The notes under the pieces were generated by a model. The model was given only the letters and a program-made list of their open reading frames with translations. It did not search any database and had not been told where the DNA came from. Below, piece after piece: positions 1 to 8,464 of a DNA stretch of 64,000 bases; the stretch's first letter is position 1; the number at the start of each line of letters is the position of its first letter. Location of the stretch: the NCBI RefSeq assembly GCF_004197395.1, contig NZ_SELS01000009.1:145383-209382 (forward strand), written 5' to 3'. Made by a program: the position numbers and the translations under genes. The DNA comes from Paraburkholderia sp. UYCP14C. Its GTDB lineage: Bacteria; Pseudomonadota; Gammaproteobacteria; Burkholderiales; Burkholderiaceae.

Positions 1-150
1 CACCGCGGGCGACAACGCTTGCGACTCCGTGCGATCCTCGAGCGACGGCAACCCCGCGCAGCCGGCAAGCAGGCCAGCGCACAGCAGCGCGCAGAGCGCG
101 CCCCTCCATCGACGATGCGGCAACAGCGGGTGGTGTGTCTGCGCTTGCAT
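1..150 (-). CDS. 5' end of a lipoprotein gene, probably phospholipase D family (partial)
   Basis: The minus strand reads from an ATG at 150 to the left edge without a stop. The 50 residues start MQAQTHHPLLPHRRWRG, followed by a hydrophobic stretch ending in a lipobox (LLAGC), so the product should be an outer- or inner-membrane lipoprotein. After the Cys comes AGLPSLEDRTESQAL, which resembles the mature N-terminus of cardiolipin-synthase-like phospholipase D lipoproteins of Burkholderiales. That family call rests on memory of this short motif. The HKD catalytic motifs would lie outside the window. Confidence 0.55.
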   Translation of the reverse strand, partial: MQAQTHHPLLPHRRWRGALCALLCAGLLAGCAGLPSLEDRTESQALSPAV

Positions 151-370
151 GGAGTCCAGGTCTTCCTTTGGGGCGCGGGCATTCTTGCACGCAGCTTGCA
201 TTGGTTGAGAAGAATACTATGAGCGCATGCTTATCGGTGCGCCGCCCGACGCTCTTGTTGCACAAAGCGCTTTGTCCGATGATACGGGCAGGCTGCGTGA
301 ATTCGAACCGGGCCAGGCCGGCCGCGCATCGGTGCGTTCGAGCGTTTCGCCCACTCTGGAGTCGAGCAAC

Positions 371-1159
371 GTGAAGATCTCCCGCCTGCTGCTTGCTAGC
401 GTGCTGCTTTTCGTGGTGGGCAGCGCGCTGCAAATGATATGGCCGCTCGCGCAGCCCGCTTCCTATCACCACTTCGCCGATCAACGCTCGCTGGGGCCGC
501 TGCACAATGCAGCGGACGTGCTGTCGAACCTCGTCATTCTGATCGCGGGCTTGCTCAGTCTGCGTTGGGTCGGGCGGCATGCGTCGAACCAGCCGGCGCA
601 ATTCCCCGGCATGGTCGTGGCGGCGTTCGGCCTGCTCTTCACCGCGTTCGGCTCGGCTTACTATCACATGACGCCGAACGATGCGACGCTAGTCTGGGAT
701 CGCCTGCCGATGACGATCGTGTTCGCCGGCATTCTCGCGATGTTATGGACGGCGTGGAGCGGACAGCGCGTCGGCTGGGCGCAGATGCTGATCATCGTGG
801 TCGTGTCGCCCGCCACCGTCGGCTACTGGCTCGTGTTCAACAGCCTGTGGCCGTATGCGATTCTGCAGTTCGGCGGGCTCATGCTGATCGTCGGCATGAC
901 GCTCACGCGCAAGGTGGACGGCGTGATCGCATGGACGCTCGTGATCGTCTTCTACGGGGTGGCGAAGATTTTCGAAAGCCTCGATTGGCAGATCTGGGAG
1001 CTCACGCATCACGTGATCGCCGGCCATGCGTTGAAGCATGTGTCGAGCGGTCTCGCCGGCGCGTCGATGATTCTGGTCGCGAACGCGACGCCGCGCTCCG
1101 CCGTGGGCATCGTGCCGCGGCGGCCGGGCGGGATCGGGCATTCGGGTACGTCGCGCTGA
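371..1159 (+). CDS. Ceramidase-like (CREST superfamily) integral membrane protein
   Basis: A polytopic protein of about 262 residues with seven or so hydrophobic segments. The GTG at 371 is chosen because the first transmembrane helix (ISRLLLASVLLFVVGSALQM) follows directly; upstream codons in the same frame encode non-membrane-like sequence. Conserved polar positions of the alkaline ceramidase/PAQR/CREST group are visible: an acidic/His region near HHFADQR, SAYYHMTPND, and a C-terminal HVIAGHALKH. These would form a membrane zinc site in that superfamily. Substrate is unknown; lipid amide hydrolysis is the family expectation only. It converges on the following lipoprotein gene with a hairpin between the two. 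Confidence 0.7.
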   Translation: MKISRLLLASVLLFVVGSALQMIWPLAQPASYHHFADQRSLGPLHNAADVLSNLVILIAGLLSLRWVGRHASNQPAQFPGMVVAAFGLLFTAFGSAYYHMTPNDATLVWDRLPMTIVFAGILAMLWTAWSGQRVGWAQMLIIVVVSPATVGYWLVFNSLWPYAILQFGGLMLIVGMTLTRKVDGVIAWTLVIVFYGVAKIFESLDWQIWELTHHVIAGHALKHVSSGLAGASMILVANATPRSAVGIVPRRPGGIGHSGTSR

Positions 1160-1193
1160 AGCCACGCCACGGCGAACCAACTGGCGTGGCTTC
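1158..1193. terminator. Convergent-gene hairpin
   Basis: A perfect 12-bp inverted repeat, GAAGCCACGCCA at 1158-1169 and TGGCGTGGCTTC at 1182-1193, with a 12-nt loop. It lies between the stop codons of two convergent genes, so it can end transcription from both sides. No clear T tract follows on either strand. Confidence 0.7.
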
Positions 1194-1202
1194 CTGCAGA
1201 CC

Positions 1203-2516
1203 TCACTGCGGTTCGTACCACGAATACGTCGCCAATGTGCTTACCGGCGGCGTGCCGATCTGCAGCGTGATGTCGCGCAGCGACGTCAACTCGATACTGC
1301 GCAGGTCGCCCATATAGCGGCGCGAATCGCCGTTGTCGTTGATATACGCGACCACGTTGCCCATGATGCCCGCGACGTTCGTGTTGGTCAGCGGCTCGCC
1401 CCAGATATCGAAGAAGTCGCCGAGCGTGTAGGTCTTCTCGCTCGGCGCCTCGATATGGATGATGCCGGTGTTGTCGTGCGTATGCATCTCATACGTGCAT
1501 TGCGACAGGATGCCGACCTGCGCCGGCAATGCGAGCCACTGGCCGTCCTTGATGATCGCGAGGTGCGCGTGCACGTGATACAGCACGCTCATGTTCGGTG
1601 CGCAGGTCAGGCCATCGACCGGCGTGCCGGTGCCGCCCGCCGAGGTGGTGCCGTTCGGCCAGGACGACGAGCCGACGACGCCTCCGTAGACGAGCGAGAT
1701 CGGGTTCGGGTCGAACGGCGGCGGATTGGTCCACGTGTAGGTGGGCACTTGCGTGACTGGCGTGCCGACCATGATGGTGATTTCGTCGTGAGGCTTCAGC
1801 ACGAGGCTCGCGGGCGCGCCCGTGTATTGCGTGAGCGTGCCGCCGTCGTTCACGTAGATCGCGATCGGCGCGCCCGTCAGCCCCGCAATGTTCGACGCGC
1901 TCAGCGGCTCGCCCCAGATCGAGAAGAACTGGCCGAGCGTATAGGTCGCGCCGGTCGTCGCGTCCATATGAATCTTGCCGCTCGAATCGACCGTGTGCAC
2001 CGGATACGCGCAGCCCGTCGGCCTGGCCATGGTCGGCTCGACCATGCCGATGTTGGGCGGCAGCGTCAGTAGCTGCCCGTTCTGGTAGATCGACACATGC
2101 GCATACGTGTACGCGGTGCTGCGCAACGCGCAGTTCAATCCGCCGACGGCCTGACCGCTTCCGCCCGCTGCCGTGACGCCCGCGGGCCAGATGGCGGCGC
2201 CGAGTGTCGTGCCGTCGAGGATCGGCGTCGCGGCGGCGAGCTTCGGCGTCGTGCCGCTCGCGTCGGATGCGCCCGACGGGCTCGAAGCCGGGGCCGGACT
2301 CGATGCCGGGGCCGGACTCGATGCCGGCGTCGAACTCGACGCGGGAGCCGGACTCGATGCGGGGGTCGAACTCGATGCGGGCGTGGTCGCACCGGCCGCG
2401 CCGTTCGCGCCGGTGCTGCCCGGGTCCGCGCCGCTACCGCCACCACCACCGCCACAAGCGGCGACTGTCAACATCAGACCCATTGCGACGAATCGCGACC
2501 CCAGCCGTTGCAGCAT
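1203..2516 (-). CDS. Two-domain secreted lipoprotein with Ser/Pro/Ala-rich linker
   Basis: The 437-residue product starts MLQRLGSRF and has a lipobox ending LTVAAC followed by a Gly run, so it is lipid-anchored. A low-complexity stretch of PASSST/PASSPA hexapeptides (about residues 40-80) spaces the anchor from two tandem copies of one domain of roughly 130 residues. The second copy has HVHAHLAI, CTYEMHTHD and IIHIEAP; the first has the same framework (YTLGQFFSIWGEPL versus YTLGDFFDIWGEPL) but fewer His residues. The His-rich domain recurs in bacterial and archaeal exported proteins of unknown function and could bind a metal. An ATG 12 nt upstream (2528) is an alternative start. Confidence 0.75.
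   Translation of the reverse strand: MLQRLGSRFVAMGLMLTVAACGGGGGGSGADPGSTGANGAAGATTPASSSTPASSPAPASSSTPASSPAPASSPAPASSPSGASDASGTTPKLAAATPILDGTTLGAAIWPAGVTAAGGSGQAVGGLNCALRSTAYTYAHVSIYQNGQLLTLPPNIGMVEPTMARPTGCAYPVHTVDSSGKIHMDATTGATYTLGQFFSIWGEPLSASNIAGLTGAPIAIYVNDGGTLTQYTGAPASLVLKPHDEITIMVGTPVTQVPTYTWTNPPPFDPNPISLVYGGVVGSSSWPNGTTSAGGTGTPVDGLTCAPNMSVLYHVHAHLAIIKDGQWLALPAQVGILSQCTYEMHTHDNTGIIHIEAPSEKTYTLGDFFDIWGEPLTNTNVAGIMGNVVAYINDNGDSRRYMGDLRSIELTSLRDITLQIGTPPVSTLATYSWYEPQ
2278..2391. repeat. Tandem 18-bp repeats coding for hexapeptides
   Basis: About six imperfect units with an 18-bp period (unit like GGGGCCGGACTCGATGCC on the plus strand) lie inside the lipoprotein gene and encode alternating PASSPA and PASSST. 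Such in-frame units can change copy number by slippage without breaking the gene, changing linker length. Confidence 0.8.
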
Positions 2517-2991
2517 CTCGTTCTCCATACCGTGAAGTGAGAGGGATGCGTGCAGCGGACATCACGCACAGACATCGTGCGGACATCGCACCGCCACGCG
2601 CGGCGCGGGCTTCACTGCGTGGATTTGGGCAAGCGCTGCCACCGCGTGGCGCGGGCGCTCGCGTCGGATCACGTCAGGGTATTGAAACCAATTAGCCCAG
2701 CGTAGCAGATGGGTTTCACGAGCGAATCCGGCGCATCACAACGATTCGCGACATTCTGCTGGCGCATTTCGAGGTGTGAGCCCGCCAGTTTTCCGAGTTT
2801 GCCGACGAAACGATCTGGCGCGCTTTTTATGTGAGCTGTCATCGTTCTGTGCGAAGATCGGTGCTGTCCATCGCGCGACCCGCTCTGCAAGCGGTCGTAC
2901 GGCGGGCGCGTGCGCGGCCGTCGCCTGACCTCGGGTGAGCCTCGAGTGGCTCTGCGGCGCACCTGTTTGCGGATTCATGGAGCTTTGACCA
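2517..2991. other. Divergent intergenic region, no gene seen
   Basis: It separates the lipoprotein gene (minus) from the AI-2E-family transporter gene (plus). The reading frames present lack convincing composition or start sites. It must hold both promoters; none could be assigned by eye. Confidence 0.5.
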
Positions 2992-4065
2992 ATGACCGAC
3001 AGATTGCAAGCGTCCGTATGCGTAGTGGTGCTGCTGCTGATTGTGGGCTGGGTGCTATTTATAGGGCGCGCAGTTTTCGTGCCGATCGTGTTCGGCGCGA
3101 TCGCGGTATACGTGGTGGTCGACTTCACGCGGCTGCTGCAACGTATCCCGGTGATCGGTCCGCGGCTGCCGGTGCAGTTGCGCTACGGACTGTCGATGTT
3201 CCTGATCGGCGCCGCGATCTTCTTCGCGGTCGACATGCTCGTCGCGAACTACGACGCGCTCGTCGCGCTCGCACCGCGCTACCAGGACTCGGTCCTGCTG
3301 ATGATCCACAAGATCTCGACGCTGCTGCACCTCGAAAGCGAGCCGACCTGGGAGTCGCTGCGGCGGAACATACTCGCGCAGTTGAACATTCAGGCGATGG
3401 TGACCGGCATGCTGACGTCGCTGTCGTCGGTGATCATCGATCTCTTCGTGATCGTGCTGTATGCGAGTTTCCTGCTGGTCGAGCGTCGGACCTTCGGCGA
3501 CAAGCTGACGAACATGACGGCTGATTCGACCAACGCGGCACGCATCCGCGGCGTGGTCACCGACATCAACCGGCGCATTGGCGCTTACCTCGCGCTGAAG
3601 ACGTTTCTCGGCGTGCTGCTCGGTGGGATCTGCTGGCTCGCGATGCGCAGCGTCGGCCTCGAGTTCGCCGGGCTGTGGGCGATCCTGACCGCGCTGCTCA
3701 ACTACGTGCCCTATATCGGCTCGGTGCTCGCGATCGTGTTCCCGGTGCTGATGTCGGTGTTGCAATTCGGCGACCTGAATTCGTTCCTCGTCGTGCTGTT
3801 GTCGCTGACCGCGATTCACTTCGTGATCGGCAATATTCTCGATCCGTATCTGACGGGCAACTCCCTGAACCTGAGCCCGTTCGCGATTCTCGCGAGCATG
3901 GCGGTGTGGTCGGCGTTGTGGGGCGTGCCCGGCGCCTTTCTCGCGGTGCCGATCACCGCCAGCATGACGATCATTTTCTCCGAGTTCGAAATGACGCGGC
4001 CGGTTGCGGTGCTGCTGTCGAAAAACGGCCGGCTCACTTACGGCAAGACCGAGCAGACCGCGTGA
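2992..4065 (+). CDS. AI-2E family transporter (PerM/YhhQ-like permease)
   Basis: A 357-residue membrane protein with the usual layout of this family: two N-terminal helices, a third segment, a soluble middle part (about residues 80-140), then a C-terminal bundle of helices with the motif NYVPYIGSVLAIVFPV near residue 240 and GNILDPYLTGNSLNLSPF near 285. Family members export small molecules or ions; some export autoinducer-2 and others are Na+/H+ antiporters, so the substrate is not predictable. The ATG at 2992 is preceded by GGAG at a suitable distance. A strong hairpin lies 65 bp after the stop. Confidence 0.9.
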   Translation: MTDRLQASVCVVVLLLIVGWVLFIGRAVFVPIVFGAIAVYVVVDFTRLLQRIPVIGPRLPVQLRYGLSMFLIGAAIFFAVDMLVANYDALVALAPRYQDSVLLMIHKISTLLHLESEPTWESLRRNILAQLNIQAMVTGMLTSLSSVIIDLFVIVLYASFLLVERRTFGDKLTNMTADSTNAARIRGVVTDINRRIGAYLALKTFLGVLLGGICWLAMRSVGLEFAGLWAILTALLNYVPYIGSVLAIVFPVLMSVLQFGDLNSFLVVLLSLTAIHFVIGNILDPYLTGNSLNLSPFAILASMAVWSALWGVPGAFLAVPITASMTIIFSEFEMTRPVAVLLSKNGRLTYGKTEQTA

Positions 4066-4130
4066 AGCGGCCGCCACGGTAGCGTCCGCCGTGACGAGCG
4101 TGTCGTCCACCCAGCGCAAGAAATGAAAAC

Positions 4131-4158
4131 GGCCCGCGCGGAATAGTCCGCGCGGGCC
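4131..4158. terminator. Strong bidirectional terminator hairpin
   Basis: GGCCCGCGCGGA at 4131-4142 pairs perfectly with TCCGCGCGGGCC at 4147-4158 across a 4-nt loop. On the minus strand the stem is followed by GTTTTCATTTC, giving a Rho-independent terminator for the pectinase gene. The stem can also stop plus-strand transcripts from the AI-2E-family gene. Confidence 0.85.
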
Positions 4159-4227
4159 GTCGAATGAAACACGTCTACCTCAAGGCGTGCGGCTTAGCGC
4201 CGCCGCACGCCGTTGCCAGCTTACTGC

Positions 4228-6342
4228 TTACTGCGAAGAACCCGCCCACGTCTGGCCGGTCGTCGACGAATCGCCGATTGCCGGGAAGTCGACGTACGCG
4301 GCGCTGCAATCGACCGCTTTCTTGGTCGACAGCGACTGCGACGCGGAGCCGTTCAGGACGACACGGTTCGCGGTCGATGGGAAGATCGGCAGGTTCACGT
4401 TGTCGAGCGTCAGATTCGCATCCGATGTGGTGACCGCGACGTTCTCCGGCGAGTCGGCCAGCACGTTGGTGAGCGTCATGCCGAGCGGAATCTGCGCGTG
4501 CGCGATGCCGCCCGAGTTCGCCTCGAAGCCCTCGAAGATCGCAGACGTAGTACCGATGATGTGGATGTTCGACAGCGTGATGGCATGGAAGTCCGGATAG
4601 AGCGGCGAAGTCGGATTCGGCAGTGCCTTCGTGCTGTAGTACGGCGTGAACAACAGCGCCTGGCCGCTATTGCGGATACAGATGTCGTTGTAGTTGATGT
4701 TCGTCACGAGACCGCCGCGCGCCCAGTCGGACTTGATGCGCAGCGCCTGCTCGGAGCCATCGAACGAGTTGTCGTACACCTGCACGTTCGTCACGCCCGC
4801 ATTGGTTTCGCTGCCGACCGACACGCCGTGGCCCGCGTAGATATGGTTGTGCGCAATGACAAAACCATACTTGCGATCGGTCGCGACGTCGCGATTGCCG
4901 TCGATGCCGTACAGGCCCGAACCCGCCGGGCTCGGGTTGTTCGAACCCTTGATCGCAATGTCGTCGTCGCCGGTGCTGATGTAGTTGTAGGCGAACACGA
5001 CGTTCTTCAGGTAGCCGTCGAACGCGATCTTGCCGGCCGACGAAGTCGTGGTGCTGCCGGTCGACAGCGCTTGCGTGGCCGTCTTCGAAGCCGAACCCGG
5101 GTCGAACGCGTCGGTGTTCTTCGCGGTATCGACGGTCGGCACCATGCCCAGGTAGTTCGGGTTGCCGTTACCAGCCGGGTTCGCCGATGCCGATGCCGAC
5201 GGCGTCTGCACCTTGACGTTCCACACCGTGAGGCCGTCCACACCGCTCGGTACCACGTGGAAGTTCGCGCTGTTGTTCAGCGTGATGCCGAACAGCGTCA
5301 GGTTCTTCGCGTAGTTGAACACCATCATGCGGAAGTTCGACTGCGAGCCGACGCCGGTCGTGCCGTTTTCGACCATGTTGCCGAGCCACGCGAGATCCCA
5401 CCACGTCATGTGACGCGCGGAAGCCTTCGAGTTCACGAAGGTGCCGCCGTCGTCGCAAGCAGTTCCGTCCGCGGCTTGAGTCCCCGCCTTATACGCGACG
5501 TACGTGTTGGTGCAGCTCAGGTCGACGCGCATCAGCGGGTAGAGGCTGTTCGAGCTGACGATTTCCGATGCCGCACGACTATCGATCGTGCCGCCGCCGA
5601 CCACCGCCGAGTTGACGAGGTATTGGCCGGTGATCAGCGCCGTGCAATTGCCCGAGCTGCCCGCCTTGGTCGAACTGACGGCTGTGTTCGCGCAGTACGG
5701 TCCGGCCGGGTTCGGCGAATAGGCCATCACGTCACGCGTCGCGTAGACGGTCACGCCGTTGTCGATCCACAGCGTGACGCCCGAGGGCAGCGTCAGCGGA
5801 CCCGTGATGAACGCGTTGCCCGCGCCGGTGCTCGAGACGACGAGGCGCACCGCGAACTTCGTCGCACGATACTGCGAGCCCGCGAGCGTTTGCGCCGACG
5901 CGCCCTTGATGTTGACGTTCGGCACGGCGGCCGCGGTTTGCGACGCGACTGCCGCAGCGTCAGCCGCGTAGATCTTGGCGCCGACCTCGGCGTCCACAGC
6001 GGCGCCGCAGGCGTCGAGCGCGGCCTGGATGCGCGCCTGGTCCGGATTCAGGATCGCCGACGTAGTGCCGTTGTCGGCTTCAGGTCCCAGTGCGCCGCTC
6101 GGCTGACTCACGAGGTTGTTGCTGGCTTCGAGGGTGCTGCAGACCTGAGCGGCGGTAGGCAGTTGCGGAGCCGCGGGCAGATCGGCGTCGCTGGTCGTGG
6201 TGCCGACCTGGAAGTTGGAAGGCGCGGCCGATACCGGCGCCGCGGTGCTGCTGGTGCTCGACGCGGGCGGCGCATTGTCGCCGCTGCCGCAGGCTGCGAG
6301 CAGCGCGGTCAGGCAGGTTATGACGGTGACTCTGTAGAGCAT
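4228..6342 (-). CDS. GH28 polygalacturonase-type lipoprotein
   Basis: The ATG at 6342, with AAAGGA just upstream, gives 704 residues. Residues 1-18 form a lipoprotein signal (LLAAC, Cys18), so the enzyme is exported and lipid-anchored. The catalytic signature motifs of glycoside hydrolase family 28 appear in order: NTDAFD (409-414), GDDDIAIK (458-465), GHGVSVGS (504-511) and RIKS (535-538), on a right-handed beta-helix fold. It should hydrolyse alpha-1,4-galacturonan (pectin). At 704 residues it is longer than typical polygalacturonases; the extra length includes an N-terminal Ser/Ala-rich linker and insertions between the motifs. Two matching palindromes in the upstream region are candidate operators. 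A terminator lies beyond the stop. Confidence 0.9.
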   Translation of the reverse strand: MLYRVTVITCLTALLAACGSGDNAPPASSTSSTAAPVSAAPSNFQVGTTTSDADLPAAPQLPTAAQVCSTLEASNNLVSQPSGALGPEADNGTTSAILNPDQARIQAALDACGAAVDAEVGAKIYAADAAAVASQTAAAVPNVNIKGASAQTLAGSQYRATKFAVRLVVSSTGAGNAFITGPLTLPSGVTLWIDNGVTVYATRDVMAYSPNPAGPYCANTAVSSTKAGSSGNCTALITGQYLVNSAVVGGGTIDSRAASEIVSSNSLYPLMRVDLSCTNTYVAYKAGTQAADGTACDDGGTFVNSKASARHMTWWDLAWLGNMVENGTTGVGSQSNFRMMVFNYAKNLTLFGITLNNSANFHVVPSGVDGLTVWNVKVQTPSASASANPAGNGNPNYLGMVPTVDTAKNTDAFDPGSASKTATQALSTGSTTTSSAGKIAFDGYLKNVVFAYNYISTGDDDIAIKGSNNPSPAGSGLYGIDGNRDVATDRKYGFVIAHNHIYAGHGVSVGSETNAGVTNVQVYDNSFDGSEQALRIKSDWARGGLVTNINYNDICIRNSGQALLFTPYYSTKALPNPTSPLYPDFHAITLSNIHIIGTTSAIFEGFEANSGGIAHAQIPLGMTLTNVLADSPENVAVTTSDANLTLDNVNLPIFPSTANRVVLNGSASQSLSTKKAVDCSAAYVDFPAIGDSSTTGQTWAGSSQ

Positions 6343-6628
6343 GGGGTCATCCTTTTTATTAAAGAATACTGAGTACTTGGACGTGTTCCGGAACGGCGAG
6401 ACGGGTCTCGATGGTTGGTTGTTTTTATTCTTGACGGGGTGGGGCCTCGACGCCGCCGCAGGCCACGCGACTCCGCGCATCGCGCACCGGGGCGCGCCTT
6501 TGCGGCGGCGCGTGAAGGTGCGGCGGGGCGTGCTGGTGAAGCGTCGCTCGGAGGGGCATCTATCGATCAGCCTGAATTGGTTTGGTACGAGGCGAGGGGT
6601 GCGGCAATATGCGGGTCGTGCCGTATTA

Positions 6629-6648
6629 GTTATACGACGACATATGAA
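6629..6648. promoter_or_regulatory. Candidate operator, copy 1
   Basis: GTTATACGACGACATATGAA matches copy 2 at 15 of 20 positions and keeps the symmetric pattern GTTATAYG-N4-CRTAT. It lies about 290 bp upstream of the pectinase start. The pattern is the kind bound by GntR- or LacI-type sugar-acid regulators; the regulator is not identified. Confidence 0.45.
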
Positions 6649-6791
6649 TGGTAGGCGAAGGTTGCGTCTACGTACATGCAGTACTTACCCGAACTTACAT
6701 TGTGACAATTTAATGTTCCTGGATTTACAGGGCTATCGGAGGTGATGAGCTGCCATTGCTCTTGTCCCCCAGATAGCTATCGCAAGAGCTA

Positions 6792-6811
6792 GTTATATGA
6801 CAACGTATAAC
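6792..6811. promoter_or_regulatory. Candidate operator, copy 2
   Basis: GTTATATGACAACGTATAAC is a near-palindrome with perfect 6-bp outer arms (GTTATA/TATAAC) and a matching inner G/C pair. It lies 163 bp from copy 1 and about 170 bp before the outer-membrane protein gene, so it could serve either gene or support looping with copy 1. Confidence 0.5.
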
Positions 6812-6983
6812 AAAAGGGGTTGGATCCCAAGATGAGTCGAGCAGGGCGAGGCCCGCGCGGACGAGATTTCCGGCACTTCCCACGCTCAGCCGGACGAAAG
6901 CGAGTCCACGGCGCCGCTGCCATCTCTTTAAATAAATCGAAAAAACTTCCGTGCCGCTTTCGACGCGAGCTTCACGCAAAGCC

Positions 6984-7745
6984 ATGCAACAATGGCCTCA
7001 GGTTGTGGCGGCCAGCGCGAGTGGCCGCAGATTGGTGTTCGCGGTCGGCGTCGGTCCGTATCGCTACTTCGATACCGAAGCGACCGGGCAGGGCGAGGGT
7101 TATTCGAATACGCACGGCTGGGGTGTCGTCTATAGCGCGCGGGCCACGTGGTACTCGACGCCGCGCTGGACCGCGCATCTGCAGGTCAATCACGTACAGG
7201 TGACGAATGGCGAATCGACCACCGCGATCATGCTCGGCGTCGGCTATCAGCTCGACGCGCCCGACACGCCGGGCCCGCGCGACTTCGCGCTGCCGCGCAC
7301 GAACAAGGTGACCAGAAACGAAATCACGCTGGTGGCCGGCGCGACGATTCTGAACAGACTCGAATCGCAGACGTCGGTCGCGGAGGCGATCGAATACCGG
7401 CGCGGCCTGACGCCGTATCTCGACGCGACGTTCGGCTATCTGCACGAAGGCAACGGGCTGTCCGCGCGCCGGGACGGCGCGACCGCGCAACTGTGGCTCA
7501 CCCGTGCGTTCTTCGATCAGCGCTTCGCGCTCGGCATCGGCGCCGGCGCGTACGCGGCGATTCATCACGGCGACGCGAACGACATGCGCGACAGCGGCGA
7601 CGGCATCTTGTCCGGACTCCTGTCGATCGCGGCGTCGTATCGAATGACACGGCGCTGGTCGGCGCGCGTCACGTGGAATCGCGTGATGACGCGCTATAGC
7701 CGCGATACCGACGTGATTCTCGGCGGCATCGGGGATCGGTTCTAA
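6984..7745 (+). CDS. Outer-membrane beta-barrel protein, apparently missing its signal peptide
   Basis: The 253-residue product shows alternating polar and aromatic residues typical of amphipathic barrel strands (YRYFDTEA, WTAHLQVNHV, ALGIGAGAYAAI, RWSARVTWNRV) and ends in Phe (GDRF), the usual signal for BAM-dependent insertion. The start is odd: the frame is open only from about 6936, offering a GTG at 6951 or ATG at 6984, and neither gives a signal peptide. The 5' end has therefore probably been lost or frameshifted and the gene may be dead. It lies 9 bp before the AraC gene. Nearness to the pectinase allows a role in oligogalacturonide passage, which is only a guess. Confidence 0.6.
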   Translation: MQQWPQVVAASASGRRLVFAVGVGPYRYFDTEATGQGEGYSNTHGWGVVYSARATWYSTPRWTAHLQVNHVQVTNGESTTAIMLGVGYQLDAPDTPGPRDFALPRTNKVTRNEITLVAGATILNRLESQTSVAEAIEYRRGLTPYLDATFGYLHEGNGLSARRDGATAQLWLTRAFFDQRFALGIGAGAYAAIHHGDANDMRDSGDGILSGLLSIAASYRMTRRWSARVTWNRVMTRYSRDTDVILGGIGDRF

Positions 7746-7754
7746 CGCGAGCAT

Positions 7755-8288
7755 ATGACCAATTCACACGACCCTGAAGTCCCGCCGCTGCCGGCTTCGC
7801 ACGGCGCCGACGTACTCGAAGACCCGGCGCTGCTGCGTCGCCTGCTACGTGCGAAAGACCGCATCGATGCCGCGTCGCACGAAGCCTGGCCGGTGCGGCG
7901 CCTGGCTGAAGTCAGCGGCGTGTCGGAAGCGCACTTCGCGCGTTCGTTCAAGCGGGCCTTCGGCGTGCCGCCACACCGCTACCTGTTGACCCGGCGCATC
8001 GAGCAGGCTGCCACGCTGCTGCGCGACACCGACCTCGGCATCACGGACATCGCGTTCGCGACCGGCTGGGAAAGCCTCGGCACCTTCGGCCGCGTCTTTC
8101 GCGACATCACCGGCTTGAGCCCGAGCGAGATGCGTGTGCAGGCACGCGCCAACCCCGCCGAGCTCGATCGCGTGCCCGCCTGCGTGCTGAAGGCCGCGCA
8201 ACGCCCGGACCTGACGATCGCGGTGCTGGAGAAGCGCCGCCGCGTGGCCAGCGACCCCATCGAGCCGCCGACCAGCGAGGAGTCGTGA
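7755..8288 (+). CDS. AraC-family transcriptional regulator
   Basis: A 177-residue protein consisting mainly of an AraC DNA-binding region (about residues 25-125). Both helix-turn-helix units are visible (VRRLAEVSGVSEAHFARSFK and GITDIAFATGWESLGTFGRV, the latter followed by RDITGLSPSEMR). There is no separate effector domain, so it resembles short AraC proteins that act with a neighbouring small-molecule-binding protein. Its C-terminal tail (TIAVLEKRRRVASD) reappears out of context just before the VOC gene at 11245, suggesting that AraC and VOC genes were once adjacent. Confidence 0.85.
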   Translation: MTNSHDPEVPPLPASHGADVLEDPALLRRLLRAKDRIDAASHEAWPVRRLAEVSGVSEAHFARSFKRAFGVPPHRYLLTRRIEQAATLLRDTDLGITDIAFATGWESLGTFGRVFRDITGLSPSEMRVQARANPAELDRVPACVLKAAQRPDLTIAVLEKRRRVASDPIEPPTSEES

Positions 8289-8350
8289 ATCAGGGCGTCA
8301 ACCTGATCGGCCGGTGCGTCGACGATCGCGACGCTGCGCTCGCGCTCGAC
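8208..8350 (+). repeat. Left copy of a diverged direct repeat (AraC tail plus VOC start)
   Basis: This stretch holds the last codons of the AraC gene, then GTGAATCAGGGCGTCAACCT and further sequence matching the first codons of the VOC gene at 11245. The VOC-like frame is not maintained. The right copy is at 11163-11310. Together they bracket an MFS/amidohydrolase gene pair. Confidence 0.7.
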
Positions 8351-8464
8351 CCGCCGTGATGCCGGAATCCGCATGTTCGATGCGGTTTCCGACCAAGACC
8401 CCCCCATTTCGACTTCCTATACTCGATCGACCATGCCCGGCGCCACCCTTTCTGGAAGCAAGCC

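Larger units (their letters stand above)
6343..6983. other. A/T-rich intergenic region with two candidate operators
   Basis: This region between the pectinase gene and the outer-membrane protein gene is clearly more A/T-rich than its surroundings. No convincing gene was found. It contains two related 20-bp imperfect palindromes listed separately. Confidence 0.6.

Noticed and set aside
2278-2391. Regular 18-bp repeats as a CRISPR-like array
   Set aside because: No unique spacers, repeats are contiguous, in frame and encode a Ser/Pro/Ala linker of a lipoprotein.
2992-4065. Quorum-sensing AI-2 exporter
   Set aside because: The family name is historic; members transport various substrates and no luxS or lsr gene is present here.
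4213-6372. 719-residue plus-strand open frame opposite the pectinase gene
   Set aside because: Arg/Asp/Val-rich low-information sequence typical of the antisense frame of a high-GC gene; the minus-strand pectinase has signal peptide and catalytic motifs.
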